64,000 bases of DNA from Flavobacterium sp. 11 (GCF_002754315.1 NZ_PEFE01000001.1:2852001-2916000), one strand, 5' to 3'; shown: positions 27,033-36,357, counted from the first letter of the stretch. The notes: generated from the sequence alone by a model not told the origin. Program-made: numbers and translations.

Positions 27033-28151
27033 ATGGACTTGAATAAACTAAAAGATCAGTTGCAAACAGAGGTTGATACAGCTTTTTTGTATGATAGCAT
27101 TGCTGCCATTCAATCTGAGGATAATCTTAAAAGAGTATTATTGAGTTTGAGTGAAATTGAAAAAGGACACGCGAAACATATGTTTGATAAAGTGTTGACT
27201 TTTGAACCAAATTACAAAATGCCTTCGACTTCTTCCAGAGCAAAATTTCAATTGAAGTTGGGTAAAATTTTTGGTTACAGTTCTATAATCAGCAACCTTT
27301 CAAGCATCGAAAAGCAGTTTGCTGTAAATTCAATTAAAAATAAGATTAAAAGCGGAGAAAAGCCAACAGGTTTTGAGCACAATCATCTTAATATTATTGA
27401 AGCAGTAAACAATAACGCTGCTTTGAATGTTTCAGGTGGCTTTTTGTCCAAATTTGAAAGTCGTCATAAATCAGTAGGCGGAAATGCATTGCGTGCGGCC
27501 GTTTTAGGTTCAAATGACGGACTGGTTTCTAATATGAGCTTGGTAATGGGAGTTGCCGGAGCGGCTGTCTCTAATAATACGATATTATTAACCGGTATTG
27601 CGGGGCTTTTGGCAGGAGCAATTTCAATGGCTTTGGGCGAATGGCTTTCGGTACAAAGTTCGAGAGAATTAAATCAACGTCAAATTGATTTGGAAACCGA
27701 AGAACTGGAAGCTTCTCCCGAAGAAGAGAAAAAAGAATTAGTATTGCTTTACCAAGCCAAAGGAATGAATGCTGTTGAAGCACAAAAACTGGCGGATAAA
27801 GCATTTGAAAATCCTGAAACGGCAATTGATGCAATCATTACAGAAGAACTGGGAATTGATAAAGAAGAATTAGGCGGGTCTGCATGGGAAGCTGCAACCG
27901 CTTCGTTTGTACTTTTTGCTATTGGAGCCATTATTCCGTTATATCCATTTATGTTTTTAGATGGGAAAAATGCCATTCTATTGAGTGTAGGAAGCAGTGT
28001 TGTCGGGCTTTTTGGAATAGGTGCCGCAATTACTTTATTGACAGGGAAAAGCGTTCTGTTTTCTGGATTTAGACAAGTTTCTTTTGGATTGGCAGCAGCA
28101 GCGGTGACTTATGGCATTGGCTCTTTAATTGGAGTTTCACTAGCGGGATAA
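27033..28151 (+). CDS. Ferritin-like domain fused to VIT1/CCC1-type iron/manganese transporter
   Basis: 372 residues from ATG 27033, 16 bp after the adaptor stop. Residues 1 to about 140 form a rubrerythrin-like four-helix domain (VDTAFLYDSIAA, Glu at LSEIEKGHAKHM). The rest is VIT1: ALRAAVLGSNDGLVSNMSLVMGVAGA, then AISMALGEWLSVQSSRE, an acidic stretch and three more helices. The family moves Fe2+ or Mn2+ out of the cytosol; the ferritin-like part may sense or deliver iron. Its position in the metal-efflux operon suggests joint regulation. Confidence 0.9.
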   Translation: MDLNKLKDQLQTEVDTAFLYDSIAAIQSEDNLKRVLLSLSEIEKGHAKHMFDKVLTFEPNYKMPSTSSRAKFQLKLGKIFGYSSIISNLSSIEKQFAVNSIKNKIKSGEKPTGFEHNHLNIIEAVNNNAALNVSGGFLSKFESRHKSVGGNALRAAVLGSNDGLVSNMSLVMGVAGAAVSNNTILLTGIAGLLAGAISMALGEWLSVQSSRELNQRQIDLETEELEASPEEEKKELVLLYQAKGMNAVEAQKLADKAFENPETAIDAIITEELGIDKEELGGSAWEAATASFVLFAIGAIIPLYPFMFLDGKNAILLSVGSSVVGLFGIGAAITLLTGKSVLFSGFRQVSFGLAAAAVTYGIGSLIGVSLAG

Positions 28152-28193
28152 AAATAATTTAGCTTTAAAACAGTAAACTTTAAATAAAAAATT

Positions 28194-28706
28194 ATGAATG
28201 ATGCTCATTTACATATGGTTGTAAACCATTTTCCAATCATCGGAACCATTTTTGGAATTGGAATTTTAATTGCAGGGATATTTTTAAATAACGGTTCCGT
28301 TAAAAATACTGCTTATATACTATTTATAATTGCAACAATTTTTGGAGCACTCAGTATGGGAACTGGTGAAGGAGCAGAGGAGATGGTTGAAGATTTTCCA
28401 AACATTGGAAAAGCAATTATCCATGAACATGAAGAACTGGCAGAGAAATTTGCATTAGTACTTTATGCAACCGGAGTTTTTGCATTGGTTTCATTAGTAG
28501 CTGCCATAAAAAAGTTCCGACTGGCTAAAATATTTTCATTTATTACGCTTATTTTAGCTTTAATTGCTGGAGTTATATCAATAAACGTTGGGACTTCCGG
28601 TGGTGAAATTCGTCATACTGAAATCAGGGAAGACAACGGTACTACAGTAACAAGCGATACAAATTCTGTTGAAAATGAATCAAATAAAATGATAGATAAA
28701 AAGTAA
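28194..28706 (+). CDS. Four-helix membrane protein, DUF2231-like
   Basis: 170 residues with four hydrophobic helices and a His-rich start (NDAHLHMVVNHFPIIG). The NHFPI motif and the later HEHEELAEKFALVLY resemble DUF2231-type membrane proteins, where the His residues may bind heme or metal. The C-terminal ~35 residues are polar. It lies 42 bp after the VIT1 gene and ends the metal region. Confidence 0.65.
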   Translation: MNDAHLHMVVNHFPIIGTIFGIGILIAGIFLNNGSVKNTAYILFIIATIFGALSMGTGEGAEEMVEDFPNIGKAIIHEHEELAEKFALVLYATGVFALVSLVAAIKKFRLAKIFSFITLILALIAGVISINVGTSGGEIRHTEIREDNGTTVTSDTNSVENESNKMIDKK

Positions 28707-28743
28707 TTTGTAACAATTTCATCTCTTTAAGTTAAAATAAAAA

Positions 28744-28775
28744 TTGCTTTTTAAATATTTTATCTCTTATATTTG
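28744..28775 (+). promoter_or_regulatory. his operon promoter
   Basis: TTG at 28744-28746, a 21-nt spacer and TATATTTG at 28768-28775, a full match to the Bacteroidetes -33/-7 pattern. Transcription should start near 28782. Confidence 0.8.
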
Positions 28776-28807
28776 CAAAAGAATTTTAAAATAAAACAAA
28801 CACAAAA

Positions 28808-28867
28808 ATGTTTACAAATCAATTGCATCATCATCATTTTCATTATTGCTCTCAAGCGATGTGTTAA
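28808..28867 (+). CDS. hisL: his leader peptide
   Basis: 19 codons encoding MFTNQLHHHHFHYCSQAMC. Five of 19 residues are His, four in a row at 28826-28837 and one at 28841-28843. It lies between the his promoter and a strong terminator before hisG, the arrangement of ribosome-mediated attenuation: His shortage stalls the ribosome in the His run. Confidence 0.85.
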   Translation: MFTNQLHHHHFHYCSQAMC

Positions 28868-28909
28868 TGATATGTGTGTAAATCATCATATTCTAAAAAC
28901 CCGTTTGAG
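28851..28909 (+). promoter_or_regulatory. his antiterminator pairing
   Basis: CTCAAGCG (28851-28858, inside the leader ORF just after the His codons) can form eight consecutive pairs, one a G-U wobble, with CGTTTGAG (28902-28909), the left arm of the terminator. A ribosome stalled at the His run leaves this segment free; one that reaches the stop at 28865 covers it, allowing the terminator to form. Confidence 0.7.
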
Positions 28910-28927
28910 TACATCAAACGGGTTTTT
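28895..28927 (+). terminator. his attenuator terminator
   Basis: AAAACCCGTTTGA pairs with TCAAACGGGTTTT around a 5-nt loop, followed by T. It lies 60 nt before hisG. Confidence 0.9.
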
Positions 28928-28986
28928 TATTACCCAATATTTGTACTCAATCAAAATATTTTAAACAAAAACAAAAAAGACAAAAA

Positions 28987-29844
28987 ATGAGTACATTAAA
29001 AATTGCAATTCAAAAATCAGGACGTTTAAACGAAGACAGCATTCAAATTCTTAAAGATGCAGGTATTTCAATCGATAATGGTATCGACCAATTAAAAGCA
29101 GAAGCATCTAATTTTCCTTTAGAGGTTTTGTATTTAAGAAATTCTGATATTCCTCAATATCTAATAGATGGAGTTGTAGACATTGCTATTGTTGGCGATA
29201 ATTTATTAGTTGAAAAAGGAAATAATATTGAAGTAATTCAAAAATTAGGTTTTTCAAAATGTAAAGTATCCGTTGCTGTACCAAAAGCATTTAATTACAA
29301 ATCAGTTCAAGATTTAGATGGTATGCGTATTGCCACTTCTTACCCAAAAACAGTTCTTGATTTTTTCAATTCTAAAGGGGTAACAGTCGATATTCACCAG
29401 ATATCAGGTTCAGTAGAAATAGCTCCAAACATTGGTTTAGCCGATGCTATTGTTGATATTGTATCTAGCGGGAGTACTTTGTTTAAAAACAATTTAAAAG
29501 AAGTTGAAGTTATTTTTAAAAGTGAAGCGGTTTTAGCTGTTTCTCCAAAAGTAAGTCCTGAATCCCAAAAAATAATCGATACCTTAAAATTCAGAATCGA
29601 ATCTGTTTTAAGAGCAAGAAAATCAAAGTACATATTGATGAATATTCCAAATGACAAAATTGATGCCGTTGGAAAAATTCTTCCTGTATTAAGAAGTTTA
29701 ACCGTATTGCCATTGGCACAAGAAGGATGGAGTAGCGTACACTCCGTAATCGATAAAGATACTTTCTGGGATGTGATTGATCAATTGAAAGAAGCTGGAG
29801 CCGAAGGGATTTTGGTTTGTCCAATTGAAAAAATGGTACTGTAA
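28987..29844 (+). CDS. hisG: ATP phosphoribosyltransferase, long form
   Basis: First and feedback-controlled step of histidine synthesis: PRPP plus ATP to phosphoribosyl-ATP. 285 residues, the long form with a C-terminal regulatory domain (LTVLPLAQEGWSSVHSVI to the end), so no HisZ is needed. The PRPP site is DIVSSGSTL. First structural gene behind the attenuator. Confidence 0.96.
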   Translation: MSTLKIAIQKSGRLNEDSIQILKDAGISIDNGIDQLKAEASNFPLEVLYLRNSDIPQYLIDGVVDIAIVGDNLLVEKGNNIEVIQKLGFSKCKVSVAVPKAFNYKSVQDLDGMRIATSYPKTVLDFFNSKGVTVDIHQISGSVEIAPNIGLADAIVDIVSSGSTLFKNNLKEVEVIFKSEAVLAVSPKVSPESQKIIDTLKFRIESVLRARKSKYILMNIPNDKIDAVGKILPVLRSLTVLPLAQEGWSSVHSVIDKDTFWDVIDQLKEAGAEGILVCPIEKMVL

Positions 29845-29845
29845 G

Positions 29846-29880
29846 AATTTTAAATTATAAGGTATGAATTATGAGTTTAA
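29846..29880. repeat. Heptamer array between hisG and hisD
   Basis: Five consecutive 7-nt units of the form ARKTWTR (AATTTTA, AATTATA, AGGTATG, AATTATG, AGTTTAA). No clear inverted partner; the downstream 30 nt has a weaker 8-nt rhythm. Confidence 0.6.
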
Positions 29881-29923
29881 GAAACGGAATAGTTCAATTA
29901 TTTAATCTTTGAATACAATTAAA

Positions 29924-31216
29924 ATGAATAAAATATACAATCCAAAACCAGAAACCTGGACTTCCATTTTAGAAAGACCCACAAAAACTATCGATGATAT
30001 TGAAGCGACTGTGAAAGAAATTTTTAAGGAAGTACAAAAGAAAGGCGATGCTGCCGTAGCAAAATATACGTCGCTTTTTGATGGTGCCAAAATAGATACA
30101 ATCGAAGTTACTAAAGCTGAAATTGACCAAGCAATTGCGTCCATTTCTACCGAATTAAAAGACGCAATTTCACTTGCAAAATCAAATATTAAAAAATTTC
30201 ATACAGCTCAAAAAACAGATAGAGTTACTGTAGAAACAATTGAAGGAGTTAACTGCTGGCAGGAAAAAAGACCTATTCAAAAGATAGGATTGTATATTCC
30301 TGGAGGAACTGCTCCATTATTTTCTACTGTTTTAATGCTTGCTGTTCCTGCAGAGATTGCTGGTTGCAGTGAAATTGTTTTATGTTCTCCTCCGGATAAA
30401 AACGGAAATATAAATCCTGCTATTCTATATGCTGCCAATTTATGTGGTGTGACTAAAATTTTGAAAGTAGGAGGAATTCAGGCTATTGCAGGAATGACTT
30501 TTGGAACGGAAACAATTCCTAAAGTATATAAAATATTTGGTCCCGGAAATCAATTTGTGACTGTGGCTAAACAATTGGCAACACAATTTGGCGTGGCAAT
30601 CGATATGCCTGCCGGTCCATCGGAATTATTGATTGTTGCTGATGATACTGCTGTTCCTGCTTTTATAGCTTCGGATTTATTGTCTCAAGCAGAACATGGA
30701 GCGGATAGCCAAGTTATTTTGGTCACTACTTCTAAAAAATTGATTGATACTGTTGAGGATGAAATCCAAATACAAATGGAACTTCTTCCAAGGAAAACCA
30801 TTGCTGAAAAAGCCATTGCGAATTCTAAATTAATTTTTGTTAAAAACGATAAAATTGCTTTGGAATTAATCAATGAATACGGACCGGAACACTTTATCAT
30901 TTGCTCAGAATTTGATGATTTTTACAGCAATGGCGTTCAAAATGCAGGTTCAGTATTCATAGGTAATTATACTCCTGAAAGTGCTGGAGATTATGCTTCA
31001 GGTACTAATCATACGTTGCCAACCAACGGTTATGCGAAGAATTACAGCGGAGTAAATTTAGACAGTTTCACCAAAGCAATGACTTTTCAAAAAATTTCTC
31101 AAAAAGGAATACAAAATATCGGTAAAGCCATTGAAATCATGGCAGAAGCAGAAGGCTTACAAGCACACAAAAATGCAGTTACATTACGATTAAAAGCGAT
31201 TGAAGATGGAAAATAA
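29924..31216 (+). CDS. hisD: Histidinol dehydrogenase
   Basis: Last two steps of the pathway, histidinol to histidine, NAD-dependent with zinc. 430 residues from ATG 29924; a TTG five codons earlier is less likely. Key stretches are IGLYIPGGTAPLFSTVLM, IFGPGNQFVTVAKQL, DMPAGPSELLI, LLSQAEHGADSQV and TNHTLPTNGYA. Its end overlaps the hisC start by 11 nt. Confidence 0.96.
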   Translation: MNKIYNPKPETWTSILERPTKTIDDIEATVKEIFKEVQKKGDAAVAKYTSLFDGAKIDTIEVTKAEIDQAIASISTELKDAISLAKSNIKKFHTAQKTDRVTVETIEGVNCWQEKRPIQKIGLYIPGGTAPLFSTVLMLAVPAEIAGCSEIVLCSPPDKNGNINPAILYAANLCGVTKILKVGGIQAIAGMTFGTETIPKVYKIFGPGNQFVTVAKQLATQFGVAIDMPAGPSELLIVADDTAVPAFIASDLLSQAEHGADSQVILVTTSKKLIDTVEDEIQIQMELLPRKTIAEKAIANSKLIFVKNDKIALELINEYGPEHFIICSEFDDFYSNGVQNAGSVFIGNYTPESAGDYASGTNHTLPTNGYAKNYSGVNLDSFTKAMTFQKISQKGIQNIGKAIEIMAEAEGLQAHKNAVTLRLKAIEDGK

Positions 31217-32255
31217 TTTCGATATAAATACTATAGTTAGAGCAAACGTTAAGCAATTAAAACCTTATTCTTCGGCTCGTGATGAATTTGAAGATTTTGA
31301 TACCGCAGATATGATTTTTCTGGATGCCAATGAAAATCCATTTGAAAATGGGGTGAACAGGTACCCAGATCCACAACAAATGAGTGTTAAAGGGATTTTG
31401 GCAAAACAAAAAAATGTTAAAACAAATCAAATTTTACTGGGTAACGGTAGTGATGAAGTTTTGGATTTGTTATTCAGAGCTTTTTGTGAACCAAAAACGG
31501 ACAATGTAATCACTTTACCACCTACATACGGAATGTATGGCGTTTTGGCTAATATCAATGCCGTAGAAAATAAAGAAATTTTACTTTCTGAAGACTTTCA
31601 ACCACAAATTGAGAAAATCATGGAAGCGGTTAATGAGAATACTAAAATCATCTTTTTGTGCTCTCCAAATAATCCAACCGGGAATTCATTTTCGGATGAA
31701 AGTGTAGTATCACTTTTGCAAAATTTTAAAGGTTTGGTAGTTATTGATGAAGCGTATATTGACTTTTCAAAAAAAGAAAGTTGGATTAACGAACTAGATG
31801 AATATCCAAATTTGGTCATTACTCAAACGCTATCAAAAGCGTATGGTTTGGCTGGAATTAGATTAGGAATTTGTTACGCATCTGCGGAAGTAATTTCGGT
31901 TTTAAATAAAATAAAACCTCCGTATAATGTAAACGAGTTGACTCAAAAAAGAGCTTTAGAACGATTAGATGATAAAGATAAAATAAAATCGGAAATTGAA
32001 TCTATAATAAGACAAAGAGAGGAGTTACTTAAAGTTTTACTTAATGTAAATTTTGTCGAAAAAATATATCCTACGGAAGCTAATTTCATTTTGGTAAAAG
32101 TGGATGACGCCAATAAAAGATACGATGAATTAATTGCAAAAGGAATTGTAATTAGAAACAGAACCACCCAACCGTTATGCGATAATTGTTTGCGTCTGAC
32201 CGTTGGAACAGAACAAGAAAATATGAAATTAATTGAGGTGTTAAAACAACTTTAA
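31206..32255 (+). CDS. hisC: Histidinol-phosphate aminotransferase
   Basis: Fold-type I PLP enzyme, 349 residues from ATG 31206 inside the hisD end. Conserved parts are LDANENPFENGVNRYPDPQ, LLGNGSDEVLDLL, CSPNNPTGN, VIDEAYIDF and the PLP lysine in QTLSKAYGLAGIRLG. Converts imidazole acetol-phosphate to histidinol-phosphate. Confidence 0.96.
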   Translation: MENNFDINTIVRANVKQLKPYSSARDEFEDFDTADMIFLDANENPFENGVNRYPDPQQMSVKGILAKQKNVKTNQILLGNGSDEVLDLLFRAFCEPKTDNVITLPPTYGMYGVLANINAVENKEILLSEDFQPQIEKIMEAVNENTKIIFLCSPNNPTGNSFSDESVVSLLQNFKGLVVIDEAYIDFSKKESWINELDEYPNLVITQTLSKAYGLAGIRLGICYASAEVISVLNKIKPPYNVNELTQKRALERLDDKDKIKSEIESIIRQREELLKVLLNVNFVEKIYPTEANFILVKVDDANKRYDELIAKGIVIRNRTTQPLCDNCLRLTVGTEQENMKLIEVLKQL

Positions 32256-32278
32256 ACCTTAAACTTTAAACTTTTTTT
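32251..32278. repeat. Heptamer array between hisC and hisB
   Basis: Four 7-nt units (TTTAAAC, CTTAAAC, TTTAAAC, then all T). The first unit contains the hisC stop codon and the last ends just before the hisB ATG, so the array fills the whole junction. Confidence 0.7.
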
Positions 32279-32279
32279 A

Positions 32280-33416
32280 ATGAAAAAAATACTTTTTATA
32301 GATCGTGATGGAACAATGGTTTTGGAACCAAATGATTATCAATTAGACAGTTTTGAAAAATTAGAATTTTATCCTAAAGCGTTTCAATTCCTTGGAAAAA
32401 TTGCTTTGGAACTAGATTTTGAACTCGTAATGGTGACCAATCAAGATGGTTTGGGAACTGATTCTCATCCGGAAATTAACTTTTGGCCCGTTCATAATTT
32501 AATCATGAAAGCTTTTGAAAATGAAGGCGTTGTTTTCAAAGAAGTATTAATTGACAAAACATTTCCTCACGAAAACGCACCAACTCGCAAACCTGCAACT
32601 GGTTTGTTGACAAAATATATTGATAATCCGGAATATGATTTAGCAAATTCATTCGTAATAGGAGACAGAATAACGGATGTTGAATTGGCAAAAAACTTAG
32701 GTTCAAAAGCCATTTTTATCAACACCGACGAAGGTTTGGGAAGTGATGAAATATCTTCGAAAAGACATGAATTGGATTCGGTTATTGCCTTGCAAACTAC
32801 TGATTGGAAAACCATTTACGAGTTTTTAAAATTAGAGGAACGTTCTGCTTACATAGAAAGAAAAACGAATGAAACGGATATTTTTATTAATTTAAATCTT
32901 GACGGAACCGGAAAAAGCAAGATCGAAACAGGAATTGCTTTTTTTGACCACATGCTCGACCAAATTGCACGTCACGGACAAATGGACTTGGAAATCCTTG
33001 TGAAAGGTGATTTAGAAGTTGATGAACACCATACTATCGAAGATACAGCGATTGCTTTAGGAGAAGTTTTTGCGAAAGCATTAGGAAATAAATTAGGTAT
33101 AGAACGTTACGGTTTTTGTTTGCCAATGGACGACTGTTTAGCGCAAGTGGCGATTGATTTTGGAGGTAGAAACTGGTTGGTTTGGGAAACCGAATTCAAA
33201 CGTGAAATGGTAGGTAAAATGCCGACAGAGATGTTTTATCATTTCTTCAAATCTTTCTCTGATGGTGCTAAAGCCAACATCAACATCAAAGCAGAAGGAA
33301 CAAACGAACATCACAAGATTGAAGCGATTTTCAAGGCTTTTGCAAAAGCAATAAAAGTAGCCGTAAAACGCGATACGGAGAAGATGATTTTGCCTAGCAC
33401 GAAAGGAATGTTGTAA
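32280..33416 (+). CDS. hisB: Bifunctional histidinol-phosphatase / imidazoleglycerol-phosphate dehydratase
   Basis: 378 residues. Residues 1 to about 170 are a HAD phosphatase (IDRDGTM motif, VIGDRITD near 125). Residues ~190-378 are IGP dehydratase with the metal-binding motifs [13 protein letters not shown] and [16 protein letters not shown]. The fusion is found in enteric bacteria and many Bacteroidetes and supplies two separate pathway steps. Confidence 0.96.
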   Translation: MKKILFIDRDGTMVLEPNDYQLDSFEKLEFYPKAFQFLGKIALELDFELVMVTNQDGLGTDSHPEINFWPVHNLIMKAFENEGVVFKEVLIDKTFPHENAPTRKPATGLLTKYIDNPEYDLANSFVIGDRITDVELAKNLGSKAIFINTDEGLGSDEISSKRHELDSVIALQTTDWKTIYEFLKLEERSAYIERKTNETDIFINLNLDGTGKSKIETGIAFFDHMLDQIARHGQMDLEILVKGDLEVDEHHTIEDTAIALGEVFAKALGNKLGIERYGFCLPMDDCLAQVAIDFGGRNWLVWETEFKREMVGKMPTEMFYHFFKSFSDGAKANINIKAEGTNEHHKIEAIFKAFAKAIKVAVKRDTEKMILPSTKGML

Positions 33417-33420
33417 AATT

Positions 33421-33484
33421 GTTTAAAGTCTAAAGTTTCAGGTTGACTCGAGCAACTTTAAACATTAAACATTAAACTTGAAAC
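33421..33484. repeat. Heptamer inverted array between hisB and hisH
   Basis: Left half: GTTTAAA, GTCTAAA, GTTTCAG, GTTG. Right half: CAACTTT, AAACATT twice, AAACTTG, AAAC. The halves are approximate reverse complements around the spacer ACTCGAG. It ends 9 nt before the hisH ATG. Confidence 0.8.
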
Positions 33485-33493
33485 AAAATTAAA

Positions 33494-34075
33494 ATGAAAA
33501 TAGTAATCATAAATTACGGAGCAGGAAATATTCAAAGCATTATGTTTGCCATCGAGAGATTGGGATTCAAAGCCGTTTTAAGTAATAATCCAGACGAAAT
33601 TAAGGCAGCCGATAAAGTTATTTTCCCAGGAGTTGGTGAAGCAAGTTCTGCAATGAAAATGCTTTTGGAAAGTGGTTTGGAAACTTTGATTCCAACCTTG
33701 AAACAGCCCGTTTTAGGAATCTGTTTGGGTATGCAATTGATGTGCAACAAATCGGAAGAAGGGAATACAAAAGGTTTGGGAATTTTTGATGTTGATGTGA
33801 TTAAATTTACGCCAAAAGTAAAAGTGCCACAAATGGGTTGGAATCAAATTTATAATTTAAAATCACTTTTGTTTAGTGGTATTAATGAAAATGAATACAT
33901 GTATTTGGTTCATAGTTTTTATGCTCCTAACTGCCCTGAAGCCATTGCTATAACTGATTACGAAGTAGAATACGCCTCAGCTTTGCAGAAGGATAATTTC
34001 TACGGGACACAATTTCACCCAGAAAAAAGTGGTGACGTTGGAGAACAAATTTTGGCAAATTTCTTGAAGTTATAA
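33494..34075 (+). CDS. hisH: Imidazole glycerol phosphate synthase glutaminase subunit
   Basis: 193 residues. Class I glutamine amidotransferase with the nucleophile elbow GICLGMQLMC and the His-Glu pair in GTQFHPEKSG. It delivers ammonia to HisF, encoded two genes on. Confidence 0.96.
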   Translation: MKIVIINYGAGNIQSIMFAIERLGFKAVLSNNPDEIKAADKVIFPGVGEASSAMKMLLESGLETLIPTLKQPVLGICLGMQLMCNKSEEGNTKGLGIFDVDVIKFTPKVKVPQMGWNQIYNLKSLLFSGINENEYMYLVHSFYAPNCPEAIAITDYEVEYASALQKDNFYGTQFHPEKSGDVGEQILANFLKL

Positions 34076-34111
34076 ATTTTAATGGCAATAACAATAATGA
34101 GAATAGTAAGT

Positions 34112-34135
34112 GAGATTGCTTCGTTCCTCGCAATA
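34112..34135. repeat. Fragment of a common REP-like element
   Basis: The stretch GAGATTGCTTCGTTCCTCGC, then AAT, matches the core of the ATTGCGAGGAACGAAGCAATC-type repeat scattered in many bacterial genomes. Only one arm is present. Confidence 0.5.
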
Positions 34136-34138
34136 ACA

Positions 34139-34180
34139 AATCTGAAATCAAAAATCGTTAATCAAAAATCATAAATCTCA
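34139..34180. repeat. Heptamer direct array immediately before hisA
   Basis: Six perfectly phased 7-nt units, all starting AATC (third-position ends TGA, AAA, GTT, AAA, ATA, TCA). The last unit abuts the hisA ATG at 34181. Confidence 0.85.
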
Positions 34181-34909
34181 ATGAGAATAATACCTGCAAT
34201 AGATATCATAGAAGGAAAATGTGTTCGCTTGTCAAAAGGCGATTACAATACCAAAATTATATACAATGAAAATCCGCTTGAAGTAGCAAAATCATTTGAA
34301 GCACACGGAATCGAATATTTGCATCTGGTTGATTTAGACGGAGCAAAGTCGAGCCAAATTGTAAATTATAAAATATTGGAGCAAATTGCTACACAAACCA
34401 AATTGAAAATTGATTTTGGGGGTGGATTAAAATCGGATTCTGATTTGAAAATTGCTTTTGAAAGTGGTGCAAATCAAATTACCGGCGGAAGTATTGCTGT
34501 CAAAAACAGAGAACTATTCGAAAAATGGATTGCGGAGTATGGTTCTGATAAAATTATTTTGGGAGCAGATGCTAACAATGAAAAAGTAGCTGTTTCGGGT
34601 TGGTTAGAAGATTCAAATGAAGACTTGATTCCTTTTATACAAGATTATCAAAGCAAGGGAATTCAGTACGTAATTTGTACGGATATTGCCAAAGACGGTA
34701 TGCTTGAAGGACCATCGTTTGATTTATACGCTAAAATTTTGGCGGAAGCCAAAGGGATTAAACTAATTGCTTCAGGAGGAATTTCTACTTTTGACGAATT
34801 ACCAAAATTGGCCGAATTGGGTTGTGAAGGAACGATAATCGGGAAAGCAATCTATGAAGGAAGAATTTCATTGAAACAATTGGAAAATTATATTTTAGAA
34901 AAATGTTAA
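34181..34909 (+). CDS. hisA: Phosphoribosylformimino-5-aminoimidazole carboxamide ribotide isomerase
   Basis: 242-residue TIM barrel. Starts [17 protein letters not shown]; phosphate loops include DFGGGLKSD and LIASGGIST, and the second half-barrel Asp is in [12 protein letters not shown]. Opens the ribose ring of the fourth intermediate. Its end overlaps the hisF start by 7 nt. Confidence 0.96.
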   Translation: MRIIPAIDIIEGKCVRLSKGDYNTKIIYNENPLEVAKSFEAHGIEYLHLVDLDGAKSSQIVNYKILEQIATQTKLKIDFGGGLKSDSDLKIAFESGANQITGGSIAVKNRELFEKWIAEYGSDKIILGADANNEKVAVSGWLEDSNEDLIPFIQDYQSKGIQYVICTDIAKDGMLEGPSFDLYAKILAEAKGIKLIASGGISTFDELPKLAELGCEGTIIGKAIYEGRISLKQLENYILEKC

Positions 34910-35658
34910 CAAAAAGAATTATTCCCTGTCTCGATATAAAAAACGGAAGAACCGTAAAAGGTGTTAATTTTGTGGACTTGCGTGATGCAGGTGATCCAGT
35001 GGAATTAGCCAAAATATATTCGGATGAAGGTGCTGATGAATTGGTTTTTTTGGATATTTCGGCAACGGAAGAAAGAAGGAAAACCTTAGTTGATTTGGTA
35101 CGAAAAGTCGCTTCAACTATCAATATTCCGTTTACTGTTGGTGGAGGAATTTCCTCCGTTGAAGATGTTGAAATTTTATTACAAAACGGTGCTGACAAAG
35201 TTTCCATTAATTCATCGGCAGTGAAAAACCCGCAGTTAATTAATGATTTGGCACAAAAATTTGGAAGTCAATGTGTGGTTGTTGCGATTGATGCTAAGCA
35301 AATTGATGGACAATGGATTGTTCATTTAGTGGGAGGAAAAGTGCCTACAGAATTGAATTTATTTGATTGGGGCAAAGAAGTTGAAGAACGCGGCGCAGGT
35401 GAAATCTTATTCACATCAATGGATAATGACGGAACTAAAAACGGATTTGCTAATGAAGCTTTGGCTAAACTTTCGGAATTAGTTAATATTCCAATAATAG
35501 CTTCTGGTGGCGCAGGAAACATTCAACATTTTGTAGATACTTTTCTGGAAGGAAAAGCTGACGCAGCATTAGCCGCAAGTGTATTTCATTTTAAAGAAAT
35601 TGAAATCAAAACATTAAAAACAGCCCTTAAAAATAACAATATCGAAGTACGAATTTAA
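34903..35658 (+). CDS. hisF: Imidazole glycerol phosphate synthase cyclase subunit
   Basis: 251-residue TIM barrel with [17 protein letters not shown] (catalytic Asp) and [14 protein letters not shown] (second catalytic Asp), plus [11 protein letters not shown] and ASGGAGN phosphate loops. Works with HisH to form IGP and AICAR. Confidence 0.96.
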   Translation: MLTKRIIPCLDIKNGRTVKGVNFVDLRDAGDPVELAKIYSDEGADELVFLDISATEERRKTLVDLVRKVASTINIPFTVGGGISSVEDVEILLQNGADKVSINSSAVKNPQLINDLAQKFGSQCVVVAIDAKQIDGQWIVHLVGGKVPTELNLFDWGKEVEERGAGEILFTSMDNDGTKNGFANEALAKLSELVNIPIIASGGAGNIQHFVDTFLEGKADAALAASVFHFKEIEIKTLKTALKNNNIEVRI

Positions 35659-35661
35659 ATT

Positions 35662-35757
35662 AAGGCATAAGTATTAAGTATGAGTCATTAAGTATTGAGT
35701 TGCTTATTTATCCATATAACTTAATACTTAAGACTTACAACTTAATACTTAAAAAAT
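35662..35757. repeat. Heptamer inverted array between hisF and hisIE
   Basis: Left half: about six 7-nt units around AAGTATT (AAGGCAT, AAGTATT, AAGTATG, AGTCATT, AAGTATT). Right half: six units around AATACTT (ATAACTT, AATACTT, AAGACTT, ACAACTT, AATACTT, all-A/T). AAGTATT and AATACTT are reverse complements, so the junction can form a long hairpin. The last unit abuts the hisIE ATG. Confidence 0.85.
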
Positions 35758-36357
35758 ATGAACATAGATTTCTCAAAAAATACAGACGGATTAATTCCTG
35801 CTATAATTCAAGACAATGAAACCAAAACGGTTTTGATGCTGGGTTTTATGAATGCCGAAGCGTATCAAAAAACGGTTGATACTAAAAAAGTGACATTTTA
35901 TAGTCGTACCAAGCAAAGACTTTGGACAAAAGGCGAGGAAAGTGGCAACTTTTTAAATCTGATTGACATCAAAAACGACTGTGATAATGATACCTTGTTG
36001 ATTCAGGTAAAACCAGAAGGGCCAACATGTCACAAAGGAACTGATACGTGTTGGGCTGATGAAAACAAAGCTGATTATGGCTTTATTTCGGATTTAGAAG
36101 ATACAATTCAACTTCGAAGAGAAAATGCTGATTCTGAGAAAAGTTATGTGGCTTCCTTGTTTAAATTGGGGATGAATAAAATTGCCCAGAAAGTAGGAGA
36201 GGAAGCGATTGAAGTGGTTATTGAAGCCAAAGATGATAATGATGATTTGTTTTTGAGCGAAAGTGCTGACTTGCTTTTTCATTACCTTATATTGTTGCAA
36301 GCCAAAGGATTTAAGCTAAATGATGTTGTTGAAGTACTAAAAAGTCGTCAGAAATAG
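35758..36357 (+). CDS. hisIE: Bifunctional phosphoribosyl-AMP cyclohydrolase / phosphoribosyl-ATP pyrophosphohydrolase
   Basis: 199 residues. HisI half: VTFYSRTKQRLWTKGEESGN and the zinc-binding CHKGTDTCW. HisE half from about residue 108: ENADSEKSYVASLF and KVGEEAIEVVIEAKD. Completes the pathway; last gene of the operon. Confidence 0.96.
   Translation: MNIDFSKNTDGLIPAIIQDNETKTVLMLGFMNAEAYQKTVDTKKVTFYSRTKQRLWTKGEESGNFLNLIDIKNDCDNDTLLIQVKPEGPTCHKGTDTCWADENKADYGFISDLEDTIQLRRENADSEKSYVASLFKLGMNKIAQKVGEEAIEVVIEAKDDNDDLFLSESADLLFHYLILLQAKGFKLNDVVEVLKSRQK

Noticed and set aside
28773..28964. 63-codon ORF across the his leader
   Set aside because: It crosses the promoter start, the antiterminator and the terminator; the 19-codon His-rich leader in another frame explains the region better.
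33421..35757. CRISPR array
   Set aside because: Repeat units are 7 nt with no spacers and differ between junctions; no cas gene is present.
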